From positions 5,146,001 to 5,210,000 of the forward strand of contig NZ_CP108055.1 in the NCBI RefSeq assembly GCF_036174265.1: a stretch of DNA of 64,000 nt, written 5' to 3'. Source of the stretch: Streptomyces sp. NBC_00285. GTDB lineage: Bacteria > Actinomycetota > Actinomycetes > Streptomycetales > Streptomycetaceae. The notes beneath the pieces are model-generated. The model worked only from the letters and a program-made list of their open reading frames with translations, did no database searches and was not told where the DNA came from. The position numbers and the translations under genes are program-made. Positions 56,724-64,000 of this stretch are shown one piece after another. Every line of letters begins with the position of its first letter. Positions within the stretch are counted from its first letter, which is position 1.

Positions 56724-56782
56724 GAACGACCCGGCGTGAAAGCCGGTGTACGAAATGCCCTCGGTACCCTCCACACTACTCC
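56724..56782 (-). repeat. Hexaloop hairpin leader element, copy B
   Basis: Minus strand: GGAGTAGTGTGGAGGGTACC ... GGGCATTTCG, then CACCGGC-TTTCAC-GCCGGGT (6-base loop, last stem pair broken) and CGTTCTCGGCG. Upstream of the DUF5994-like gene at 56127-56666. Confidence 0.6.
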
Positions 56783-56824
56783 GCGCCCCGCCGCGACGCG
56801 GAGCAGTGACTGCCTGGTGCGGCC

Positions 56825-57172
56825 CTAGAGGTGGAGCAGCCGCTGGGTGATCTCCCGGTACTCCCTCAGCGCGTGCCGGAGTTCGTCGGACTGCGCCTCG
56901 GGATCCTGGTCCTGCCAGTCGGCACGCAGGACACGCCGCCGCTCCGCGAGGGCGTTCACGAGCTGGGCGGTGGCTTCGTCGAAGGCGCTCTCGGCCTCCT
57001 CCAGCGCATTGAGCGGGGCGTCCGCGAACGTGTTGAGAGCATGCCCGAGACGTACGGCGATCGCGTCCCGCTCGGTCGACGGCAACAGCGGCTCCGGGCC
57101 CGCAGCGCGGCGTTCGGCGCGGCCCCGGGGTTGGCCCTCGGGCTGCCGGGCACGCGTCTGGTCGTACATCAT
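56825..57172 (-). CDS. Helical hypothetical protein
   Basis: 115 residues, largely helical and charged (LNALEEAESAFDEATAQLVNALAERRRVLRADWQ). Family not recognised; the length and heptad-like pattern suggest a coiled coil. Starts at ATG 57172, whose A is followed by TGA, the stop of the upstream mini-gene (ATGA overlap). A fragment of a paralogue lies at 50641-50757. Confidence 0.6.
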   Translation of the reverse strand: MMYDQTRARQPEGQPRGRAERRAAGPEPLLPSTERDAIAVRLGHALNTFADAPLNALEEAESAFDEATAQLVNALAERRRVLRADWQDQDPEAQSDELRHALREYREITQRLLHL

Positions 57173-57345
57173 CGAGGGCTTCCGTTCCGCCTGAAGGCAT
57201 CAGTGGTCTTCTTGGGCTTCTTGGTCTTCTCAACGGCCTGTTTCAGGCTTCCTGAGACCCTGCCGGTCCTGTCCCGGTGTCGCAGTCGCCTGTTGCGGGT
57301 GACCCGGCCGAGCTCTTCGGTGCCCCTGGTCCGTGAAACGGTCAT
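57169..57345 (-). CDS. Small basic CsbD-like protein
   Basis: 58 residues, very basic; the end KQAVEKTKKPKKTTD recalls the CsbD stress-protein repeat (KGKVKQAVEK), though it is shorter than CsbD. ATG at 57345 with GCGAGG upstream. It shares an ATGA overlap with the next gene, so the two are translationally coupled. Confidence 0.5.
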   Translation of the reverse strand: MTVSRTRGTEELGRVTRNRRLRHRDRTGRVSGSLKQAVEKTKKPKKTTDAFRRNGSPR

Positions 57346-57524
57346 GCCGGCCTCGCTGTTGTCCGGTGGGCGGGTTCTCGCAGGGTCCGGGCGAGGTGGG
57401 TCGGCGGAATCCCCGCCGGGTGTTCCGGAGCCGTACGGCCGCGCACCGTGCTGCCGGTCCGTGTCGACACGGCGGCCATGCGATCCGGGCCGCCCCGCTC
57501 CGGCCGGGGCGGTGACGCGGGTGG

Positions 57525-58049
57525 TCACACCTCCGCCGCCAGCCGGCCGGCCTGCCCGGTGCCGGCGTCGTACGACGAGGAGGCGTGGTCTGCCCGTTCC
57601 GCCGTCATGAGAGCGGTCGCGGTCGACTGCGGGGCGGTGCTCGCGCCTGCCGCGGTCATCAGCCGGGCGGCCGAGGGGTCGGTGGTCTCCGGGGGAATCA
57701 CCAGGAGGTCCCAGCGGCCCGACGTACCGGACAGCAGCAGGATCTTGTGCGGGTCCAGCTCCGTGGTGAACCAACCGACCTTCACCACATGGCCGTTGAC
57801 GTAGATCCTGTGCGGGATCACCGGCCAGTAGCGGGGGTTGACGGCGATACGGGTGATCCGTCCCCACAGCGGGTCCAGTACGTCGGCCAGCGCCGGGAGT
57901 TCGTGGGTCAGGTCACGTGAGCGGGGCCACCAGGCGCCGTCCAGTTCGGCACGGCTCGGAGAAGGGTTCACGGGTTTGAGGGCGAGGCGCGCGGTCGGTG
58001 CCCTGAAGGGCACGGCGCGCGGCGGGGGCTGGTCGGTGGTCGCTGACAT
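57525..58049 (-). CDS. DUF5994-like protein
   Basis: 174 residues, the best-preserved member here: ARLALKPVNPSP, AELDGAWWPRSRDLTHELPAL, LWGRITRIAVNPRYWPVIPH, GHVVKVGWFTTELDPHKILLL, RWDLLVIPPETTDPSAARLM. ATG at 58049 (MSATTDQPP). Leader element copy C begins 61 bp upstream. The following coupled pair (57345 to 56825) may be read from the same transcript. Confidence 0.83.
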   Translation of the reverse strand: MSATTDQPPPRAVPFRAPTARLALKPVNPSPSRAELDGAWWPRSRDLTHELPALADVLDPLWGRITRIAVNPRYWPVIPHRIYVNGHVVKVGWFTTELDPHKILLLSGTSGRWDLLVIPPETTDPSAARLMTAAGASTAPQSTATALMTAERADHASSSYDAGTGQAGRLAAEV

Positions 58050-58109
58050 CGTGCGAACCCGTCCCCGGACCCTGCGTGCGGGCAGGTGTCCGTTGTCGTT
58101 GCTCACCAG

Positions 58110-58168
58110 GAACGACACCGGCAACGGGGCCGGTGCGCGAAGTGCTCCCGATGCCTTCACGCTACTCC
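58110..58168 (-). repeat. Hexaloop hairpin leader element, copy C
   Basis: Minus strand: GGAGTAGCGTGAAGG ... GGGAGCACTTCG, then CACCGGC-CCCGTT-GCCGGTG (perfect 7-bp stem, 6-base loop) and GTCGTTCC. The arm CCGGTGTCGTT can alternatively pair with AACGACAACGG (one mismatch) just downstream, as in copy D. Confidence 0.65.
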
Positions 58169-58361
58169 CCGAAGAGGCCGGGCGGACCGCTCGTTGTTCC
58201 CCCTGGGCACGGATCCACGAACCGGTTCTCTCCCCCTGCTCCGGCGTGTCCCACGGTCCCCGTGTGTGACCGGCGAGCGTTCCGGCCACCGGCCACTGCG
58301 GGCCGCGGAGTACCTTGAAACAAGGAAGTCACTCCGCATCTCTCGCAGACAGGCGAGCGTC

Positions 58362-58847
58362 ATGTCCGACTCCGATTCCCCGCGGGCGACCCGGCTCCTG
58401 CCTGACTCCGTCCACCTCGCCGTGAAACCCGGGACGGCCGTCGTACGGCTGGAGACGACGCACGACCGCCGGGGCGTTCTCGACGGGGCATGGTGGCCGC
58501 GCTCCCGTGACATCTCCACCGAGCTTCCCGCCCTGATCACCGCCCTCACCGAGTACCTGGGGCCGATCACGCGGGTCGGCCTGGACGCCGGAGCCTGGGA
58601 CGCGCTGCCGACGCGGCTGGTCGTCGAGGACCGGGTCGTCCGCATCGACTCCTTCCCGGTCGGCGACGACACCGTGCTGGTGACCCGGGGCGATCAGGAC
58701 CACTTCTCCCTGCTCGTGGTCCCGCCGCAGACGGCGCCTGACGCGGCACGCGCCGCGATGGCCGAGGCCGTCCGCGCCGGCAGCGGCACGCAGGCCGAAC
58801 AGATCCTCATCGACACCGGCACCGGCTGGGCGGCACCGAGGGCGTGA
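58362..58847 (+). CDS. DUF5994-like protein
   Basis: 161 residues: VHLAVKPGTAVVRLETT, GVLDGAWWPRSRDISTELPAL, ALPTRLVVEDRVVRIDSFPV, HFSLLVVPPQTAPDAARAAM. ATG at 58362 (MSDSDSPRA). It is the intact counterpart of the deleted copy at 52453-52643 and heads the second copy of a four-gene module whose ANTAR genes have decayed. Confidence 0.8.
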   Translation: MSDSDSPRATRLLPDSVHLAVKPGTAVVRLETTHDRRGVLDGAWWPRSRDISTELPALITALTEYLGPITRVGLDAGAWDALPTRLVVEDRVVRIDSFPVGDDTVLVTRGDQDHFSLLVVPPQTAPDAARAAMAEAVRAGSGTQAEQILIDTGTGWAAPRA

Positions 58848-58853
58848 CGGCGG

Positions 58854-59195
58854 TCAGCCGTGGTGGTCCCCGGGCCGGGCCGTCGCGGGTGCCGGGATGA
58901 CCGTGGTGTCGAGGTCCCCCGTGATGATCCGCGCGGCGAGGTCCGAGAGGCGCAGGTGGCGGGCGCGGGCGTAGGTCCGGAACGAAGCGCAGCCTGCGGC
59001 GACCACGTCCGCGGCGATCTCACGGAGGGGCCGCTCACTGCTGTACGCGTGGGCGCGCAGGCGCAGCACCGAGGGAGGCTCCACGGCCACGCCGAGCCGG
59101 GCGACGTCCCCGCCGCGTCGCGCGCCGTTCAGGAGAGCGCTGGTCAGGAGGGCTGTCAGTGCGGTGGCGTCCGTGTACTGCTGATCGCTCCCCGC
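58854..59195 (-). pseudogene. Fused remnant of two GAF-ANTAR genes
   Basis: The translation runs from a type B segment (QYTDATALTALLTSALLNG, then LRLRAHAYSSERPLREIAAD) directly into the tail of a type A protein (FRTYARARHLRLSDLAARII ... PGDHHG). Both are closely similar to the intact genes at 53414 and 52650. GAF domains and most of the ANTAR core are deleted, and the fusion has no plausible start. Confidence 0.75.
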
Positions 59196-59244
59196 GCGGG
59201 CCGGGGCACTTCGGGGTGAGGCATCGCCCGGCCGGCGCCGCACA

Positions 59245-59613
59245 TCACGCGGGCCGTTGCGCCGCCGCACGGTCCGCGGGTATGTCCTGCCAGGCGTCCT
59301 GGGTGCTCGCGTACCGCGGGAAACGCTCCTGCAGTCCGACGGCCCGGAAGACGAGACTCGCGCCCGGCCGGTGGTGCACGACCCGCATCCATCCGAGCCG
59401 CTCATGACAGTCCTCCCACGCCGCGCACAGCGGGTCCAGCACGCTGCCGTCCATGAACGTGACACCGCGCAGATCCACCATGAGGAGCAGCCGCCCGCTG
59501 CCGTGCCGGGCGCCCTCCAGATCACGAGCGAAGGCCGGCACGGTCGTCATGTCCAACTCGCCGCCGGCTGTGACCACACGCAACTCGTCGAACAGGTCGG
59601 GACGCAGATTCAT
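59245..59613 (-). CDS. STAS domain anti-sigma factor antagonist
   Basis: 122 residues, paralogue of the protein at 54222 with identical length and the motif VTFMDGSVLDPLCAAWEDC. RVVTAGGELDMTTVPAFARDL is the first STAS strand/helix. ATG at 59613 has GAGGAG nine bases upstream; an ATG at 59622 is too close to that site. It is the surviving regulatory gene of the second module copy. Confidence 0.85.
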   Translation of the reverse strand: MNLRPDLFDELRVVTAGGELDMTTVPAFARDLEGARHGSGRLLLMVDLRGVTFMDGSVLDPLCAAWEDCHERLGWMRVVHHRPGASLVFRAVGLQERFPRYASTQDAWQDIPADRAAAQRPA

Positions 59614-60305
59614 GTGCCCCATCTCCTCTGTCACCAGGGTGGCTTTCGCCTTGCGCAGGGCCTCTGTTGCGCGGGACTGGACAGTACGGAGAGGGCCGGG
59701 GTCACGGGCGGACCGTATGACGACCCTACTGCCCGCAAGGTATCGGCCGGTCGCCCTTTCTCCAGGCATCCACAAGGGCTGTCGAAAGTGTCGCCCCCGG
59801 TCGGTTCCTGACGGGATCGAGGGCGAAAGTGCAAGAGAGTGGTGCGGGCTGCCGGTGTTGTCGGACGGAGCGACGACGGGAGCGCCGGGACCGGCGCACT
59901 GCGGAGAAGGCCGGCGCGGCCACGAGGACCACAAGGCCGATGATCAGCAGCTGGCTCGGACCATCCGCTGCGACCCCAAGAGGCTGAGCGGCGGACGGTC
60001 AGCGGCGCGCGAGTTGCCGCTCGCCGCTCGCCGCCTGCGCCCGTCCGGAGGGACTCGGGGCAGATGCCCGTCAACTCCCCGTCGGCCCGATGAGCATTGA
60101 GGCCGGCCGGGTGGTGCCGACGCGACGTCAGTACCACCCGGGGCGTCTGTGGTGAGCGCCTGAAAGTGTCCTTGACCTTGCCTCCGGCCCGCTTCGGGCT
60201 TCCGGAGGGACCACCCAGGATCAGCAGAAGGAGCAAGAGGGCGAAGCGGGAAGGTGGAATGCGTCGCCCCAGTGATCCGAAGCGGCATGGACCTACCCCG
60301 CGCTG
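59614..60305. other. 692 bp without a supported gene
   Basis: The first 100 bp match the sequence upstream of the other STAS gene (54591-54700), marking the end of the duplicated block. Around 59920-59950 the minus strand encodes a hydrophobic stretch (QLLIIGLVVLVAAPAF) without a start codon, probably a decayed mini-membrane gene. Nothing else recognised. Confidence 0.5.
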
Positions 60306-60521
60306 TCAGTCAGCGCCTGGCGACTCCCTTGTCGACGCGGGGTCGGCACGGGGGAGTTCTGCGTGCTGGGCAGGGGCCGCCGGGACGGACGGAGCCTCGA
60401 CGGGAGTGTCGACGGGCTCGGCCGGCGCCGCCGGCAGGATGTGGTCCTCCCACCAGGACAGGCCCATCACGCTGGCGAGCAGGACGAAGGGGACCGAAGC
60501 CGACACGATCAGCGCGTACAT
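60306..60521 (-). CDS. Small membrane protein
   Basis: 71 residues: one N-terminal membrane helix (MYALIVSASVPFVLLASVMG), then a Trp-Trp-Glu-Asp turn and a Pro/Ala/Glu-rich cytoplasmic or exported tail. I recognise the N-terminus as a common Streptomyces hypothetical. ATG at 60521, AGGCGG five bases upstream. The tail contains short VPAAP-like repeats. Confidence 0.65.
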   Translation of the reverse strand: MYALIVSASVPFVLLASVMGLSWWEDHILPAAPAEPVDTPVEAPSVPAAPAQHAELPRADPASTRESPGAD

Positions 60522-60890
60522 GGGTACCGCCTGTTGTGGAATGCGGCAGCGGGCGGCAGAAGGGTGCCCGCATGGAGCGCATCGAGGCTGCGCCGGGATC
60601 GCGTAGCGACGGCGGGTGCGGGAACGGCCCGTTGGCAGGCGCGGCAGGTTCCGGCACCGATGCGCCAGGTGCGCCCTCGAAGGGACGCGCGAGGTGATCG
60701 ACGCTGCCGGGGGCTCGGGCCGTACCGTGCACGCTAGCCCTCGCCGCACCCCCTGAACAGACGGCAAGTGGCCATCCGGTCCCGGCGGACGACGCTGGCA
60801 TGGGCCGCTGTCCGCGACCTCCGGGAGAACTACGGTGTCCGTACAGTCACCGGCCCCCGGCCCCCGGCCCCCGGCCCCCGGCAGTGATGC
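60522..60890. other. 369 bp without a gene; simple repeat at its end
   Basis: No coding or RNA signal. At 60851-60882 the heptamer CGGCCCC is repeated four times in tandem, just beyond the 3' end of the acetyltransferase pseudogene. Confidence 0.5.
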
Positions 60891-61541
60891 CTATTCGGGC
60901 CGTTGGGTGCGGTCGTTGTGGGTGAGGCCGTCCGGATGCTCCTCCGTGCGCTCGCCGAGAGGAAGAACCATCACCTGGAGGATCGCCTGGCCGGGCATAC
61001 CCCGGATCCGCCCCGCCTCCTGCCAGCCCCGGTCCGTGAAGGCGGCGCGGACCGATCCGGCGGACCGATCCACCAAGGTGACGCCGAGCGAGGACTGGTG
61101 GTCGGCGAGCAGACGCTCCTGGAGCCGGCGGGCGAGCCCGTGGGCGTGCCGGTGCGGATGGACGACGGTTTCGAGGATCGCGAAGACATGGCCGGAGGCG
61201 GTCAGTTGCTCCAGGTTCTGCGGCATCGGTCCGTCGAACCCCTCCCACCAGGAGCCGTCGCGCGGCACGGGAACACCTGAGACGCAGCCGGTCAAGCCGT
61301 TGGCCTCGGCGACCAGCATGTCGAACCCCGGCAGTCGTACGTCGCGCTCCAGCCGGCGCAGGAACTCCTGCCGACCACGGAACTACTCGCCGGGCGGGGT
61401 GACGGACGACTCCACGTACAGATCCGCCAGGTCCTCCCGCAGCCTCTCGGCCTGCCAGCGGTTCAGCCGGCGCAGCCGCACCGTGTCCAGGACGGGACGC
61501 TCCGAGCGTTCGGGTTCGTGCGGGTGCCGTGGGCTGCTCAT
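60891..61541 (-). pseudogene. GNAT acetyltransferase gene interrupted by an amber stop
   Basis: One continuous frame from ATG 61541 (MSSPRHPHEP) to 60891 encodes about 216 residues, broken only by TAG at 61385-61383 (context GGC GAG TAG TTC CGT). After the stop the frame continues as FRGRQEFLRRLERDVRLPGF into a GNAT domain with motif A VVHPHRHAHGLARRL and a C-terminal SVRAAFTDRGWQEAG. A reinitiating ATG exists at 61319. Either a fresh nonsense mutation, a sequencing error, or read-through. Confidence 0.65.
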
Positions 61542-62152
61542 GAGGCGCCTCGGTTCAGAAGACCGGGAGAGGTACGGGACTGCCATCAGGTCCGAAGGAC
61601 GGTGCGGCGTCTGGGTCCGGGACGTCTGTACGCAGCATAGCCCCGGATCAGCGCAGCCCCGGAGCCTGTTGGGAGCGCGGGGCCGCTGGGGCGCAGGCAG
61701 CTGAACGGTGGTGCCGTATGCCCTCCGCGGGCAGCCGCGGTCAGGGCGCGGAAGCCTCTATGTACGTCTCCCGTCCGATCCGCCCGCACCTGCGCACGCC
61801 CGCACGACCGGGCGACGGCGGACCCGCGCGTTCCGAGAAGTCCCGCGTGACGACGTCCCGGGTGCACGGGCGGAGCCTGTGAACAGCCCTGTTCCGCTTT
61901 GCCTGTATCTGCTCTAGGCTCCAAGCAGGGGAGACGGCACCGCGACCGTGTCAGGTGCCGGCAGGTCTCCCCATTCAGGCTCCCAGCCCCCGAGTCGGTA
62001 ACCAGGCCCGGCCGGAGCCGCATCGTCGCAGTGCGCGGCTCCAGTCTCCGTCCTCCCGGCATTTCCAGACGGGGTGTTCTCACCAAGTCCCGCCGCCGCA
62101 GAGGACAGCGCGCGAGGAAACGGTGGAGGGGGGCCTCCCATCCTCGCGCCAC
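61542..62152. other. 611 bp without a supported gene
   Basis: Open frames exist on both strands but have Arg/Pro/Gly-rich shadow composition and no good starts. No RNA recognised. Confidence 0.45.
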
Positions 62153-62204
62153 GTACGGCCGCCGCCGTACTGCGGCGGCGGCCGTACTGCGACGGCGGCC
62201 GTAC
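62153..62204. repeat. GTACGGCCGCCGCC inverted repeat cluster
   Basis: GTACGGCCGCCGCC (62153-62166) and its perfect complement (62174-62187) form a 14-bp stem with a 7-base loop. A third arm GACGGCGGCCGTAC (62191-62204), one base different, can replace the second. It lies at the edge of a decayed GAF domain. Confidence 0.65.
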
Positions 62205-62363
62205 GGACCGCGAACCCCGATGCGGGGGCCGGGTCAGGACCCCAGGCGGCGCGGAAGAGGTTCAGGGCGCCGACGACCTCGTCCCACAGGGCGCATGGGC
62301 AGCGCCTGGACCGCCCCGAAGCCGCCGCGGCGGGCCACCATGTCGGCGGCCTCAGCCGCGATG
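62205..62363 (-). pseudogene. GAF-domain fragment with frameshift
   Basis: On the minus strand the sequence reads AAEAADMVARRGGFGAVQALPMR and then, after a +1 shift near 62290, LWDEVVGALNLFRAAWG, the end of a GAF domain like that in the type A ANTAR proteins. It lies directly after the stop of the intact gene at 62366. Confidence 0.6.
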
Positions 62364-62365
62364 CC

Positions 62366-63103
62366 TCACGACGCGGTACCGGTCAGCTTGGGATCCGCGT
62401 GTCCTTCGAGCACCTCGCGGGCCACATCCTTCAGCGGTCGCTGACATGAGCGGGCGTGTTTGCGCAGAAGATCGAAAGCTTCGTCCAGGGACACCCCGCG
62501 GAGAGTCGAGAGCACACCCTTCGCCTGTTCGATGACCACGCGGCTGGTCAACGCCTGTTCCAGCTGGGCGGTGAGCATCCGGCTGCGATCGGCCTCGCGG
62601 GCGCCTTCCAGAAGGACGGCGGTGAAGTCGGCGAGCGACCGGCCGAGAGCCAGGGTCGCCGGGGAAAAGGCATGCGGTGTGCAGGACAGCAGGATGAGCG
62701 CACCGCTCGTTCCGCCGTGTTGGCGCAGGGGAAGGGCCACGGCGTGGGTGTAGCCCAGCTTCAGCGCCCGCCGGGTGTAGTGCGGCCACTGCTGCCTGGT
62801 GGGACGGTTACCGAGAGCCACCTGGGCCCAGGGGCCCGGGTCAGCCTGACGACAGTCATGGCCGGGGCCCTCCCGCCACCCGACGGCTTCGTGTTCCATG
62901 CGCGACACCTGGGGGTTGGAGCCCGCCACGTACGCTGTGTCGTAGCCCTTGGGGGCGAACACCACGGTCGCGGCATGGGTGCCGAGCAGGGCCGGGGCGC
63001 GCTGCGCCAGCACGGACAACGGCCCGGGTGTGTCCGACGAACGGTCCGCCGTGCTGCCGGCCAGGGCTACGAACGCGTCGGCCAGCCGCTGTTCGGACGT
63101 CAT
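62366..63103 (-). CDS. GAF-ANTAR domain regulator (type A)
   Basis: 245 residues. GAF-like domain (about 25-160; HAVALPLRQHGGTSGALILL) and C-terminal ANTAR (about 170-240; LTSRVVIEQAKGVLSTLRGVSLDEAFDLLRKHARSCQRPLKDVAREVL). ATG at 63103, 12 bp after the upstream gene's stop, so co-transcribed. Third GAF-ANTAR pair member in the window, more diverged from the other two pairs. Confidence 0.87.
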   Translation of the reverse strand: MTSEQRLADAFVALAGSTADRSSDTPGPLSVLAQRAPALLGTHAATVVFAPKGYDTAYVAGSNPQVSRMEHEAVGWREGPGHDCRQADPGPWAQVALGNRPTRQQWPHYTRRALKLGYTHAVALPLRQHGGTSGALILLSCTPHAFSPATLALGRSLADFTAVLLEGAREADRSRMLTAQLEQALTSRVVIEQAKGVLSTLRGVSLDEAFDLLRKHARSCQRPLKDVAREVLEGHADPKLTGTAS

Positions 63104-63115
63104 GGCACCTCTCCC

Positions 63116-63970
63116 TCAGATGAGTTTGCGGTCTCCGTGCACGATCTGCCGGGCGACGGTGTCGGAAGACACCTCCTCGGCGAACGCCACGGCCTTGATG
63201 AGCGCCAGCGCGTCCACGACGGAGCAGCCGATCCGTACGGACACCATGCCGACCGCCTGGTGCACGGTGGCCCGTACGTCGGTTCCGCCATAGAGGTCCG
63301 GGTCTGCGTCGGGGTCGAGCAGCACGATGCGGGTGAGAACCTCGGCGATCTCGGCGAGGCGGGCGGGCCGCGCGTCCGCGCGTCCCGGGTCGAACACCGT
63401 CAGTGCCCCGATACAACTGCCCTGTGCCTGCAGCGGAACCGCCTCCACCGAGGTGATGCCCAGCGAGACCAGGGAAGACCCGTACCCAGGCCAGCGCGCC
63501 TCGATCTCGGGCCCCGACACGTGTACCGGACGGTGGGTCGCCGCCGCTTCCTGGCCCGGCCCCTCGCCGAGTACGAACTCCAGGTCCTGGGCCGCGCGGG
63601 ACAACTGGTCGGAGGCGGCGACCGCGAGGTGGTTCTGCTCGGTGTCCAGCAGCGCCATCGCCGCGCTGTCGGTACCGCACGCCTCCGCGACCACCGTCAT
63701 GAACCGCGGCCGGGCGCCCAGCCCTCCGGCCCACGCAGCCGCGCGGAGGGCGAAACTGTCCTGGAGCCGGGCCGAGGCGCGATGGCACTCGGCGGTCCTG
63801 CGGTACGTGCTCGCGATCTGGCTGTGGAACTCCCGGCCGGGTTCCGCCGCCAGCCGTTCGTGCCGCTCGGCGGTCGCGGCCGCCCGGTCCGCCCGCTCCC
63901 GGGCCAGCGCGGCACGTTGCCGTGCCACCGCTGCCAGACCGAGGTCCTCCATGCGCCCCTGCGGGTCCAT
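63116..63970 (-). CDS. GAF-ANTAR domain regulator with N-terminal coiled coil (type B)
   Basis: 284 residues: an Arg/Ala/Glu-rich coiled coil (about 12-85; RQRAALARERADRAAATAER), GAF domain (about 90-225; VLGEGPGQEAAATHRPV, AVPLQAQGSCIGALTVF) and ANTAR (about 228-282; VRATVHQAVGMVSVRIGCSVVDALALIKAVAFAEEVS). ATG at 63970. First gene of the pair, same order as 53414/52650. The C-terminal helix of ANTAR is short. Confidence 0.86.
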   Translation of the reverse strand: MDPQGRMEDLGLAAVARQRAALARERADRAAATAERHERLAAEPGREFHSQIASTYRRTAECHRASARLQDSFALRAAAWAGGLGARPRFMTVVAEACGTDSAAMALLDTEQNHLAVAASDQLSRAAQDLEFVLGEGPGQEAAATHRPVHVSGPEIEARWPGYGSSLVSLGITSVEAVPLQAQGSCIGALTVFDPGRADARPARLAEIAEVLTRIVLLDPDADPDLYGGTDVRATVHQAVGMVSVRIGCSVVDALALIKAVAFAEEVSSDTVARQIVHGDRKLI

Positions 63971-64000
63971 GGGCCCAGGCTACGCCGCAGGGTCAGTCGG

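Noticed and set aside
61586..62152. 188-codon frame on the minus strand upstream of the acetyltransferase pseudogene
   Set aside because: No ribosome binding site, Arg/Pro/Ser-rich, no family resemblance.

Overview
The window is high-GC actinobacterial DNA with the hallmarks of a Streptomyces chromosome: GTG and TTG starts, GC-rich third codon positions, a 16S-23S-5S operon without spacer tRNAs, and many regulators. From the MarR/MFS pair to the PrsW/TrmB/LhgO genes the order resembles what I remember of S. coelicolor around SCO4108-SCO4122, including the AtrA regulator (recall, not a search).

Region by region. 0-5 kb: an SDR oxidoreductase divergent from a TetR regulator, then two tandem, nearly identical secreted serine-carboxyl (S53, sedolisin-like) peptidases, each behind the same 50-bp double inverted repeat. 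5.1-12.5 kb: a chromosomal type IV secretion-like cluster (VirB2-, VirB8- and VirB6-like proteins, a VirB4 split into two genes, and a VirD4-like protein without a recognisable P-loop), preceded by a 13-bp long-range inverted repeat. No relaxase is present. 13.1-19 kb: a complete rRNA operon on the minus strand with several promoters. 19-35 kb: a regulator-rich block with MarR/MFS, a PAS-PP2C-ATPase protein, type II NADH dehydrogenase, an AtrA-like TetR, a one-polypeptide sigma/anti-sigma/membrane/sensor protein, a giant SARP-NB-ARC-TPR regulator, an asparagine-synthetase-like protein with an altered PP-loop and a TPR regulator. 35-42.8 kb: housekeeping (LhgO-like oxidase, TrmB, PrsW-like protease, aldo/keto reductase), an M23 peptidase under a c-di-AMP riboswitch, initiator tRNA and a polysaccharide-lyase lipoprotein. 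43-48.2 kb: a NarL-type two-component system, an SGNH hydrolase and an MMPL exporter; the kinase and MMPL genes share an identical 18-bp palindrome. 48.2-50.7 kb: GTP cyclohydrolase II, a MarR regulator with three similar palindromes, and a RibD-like enzyme with swapped domain order.

50.7-64 kb is an accessory island made of repeated modules: GAF-ANTAR RNA-binding regulators, STAS anti-sigma-factor antagonists, DUF5994-like proteins and tiny membrane or helical ORFs, mixed with decayed copies. One four-gene module occurs twice with complementary decay. A leader element containing a six-base-loop hairpin occurs four times, three times ahead of DUF5994-like genes. Because ANTAR proteins act on RNA hairpins and STAS proteins act in partner-switching sigma control, this looks like a locally expanding stress-regulatory network. 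It is the best candidate in the window for an undescribed system.
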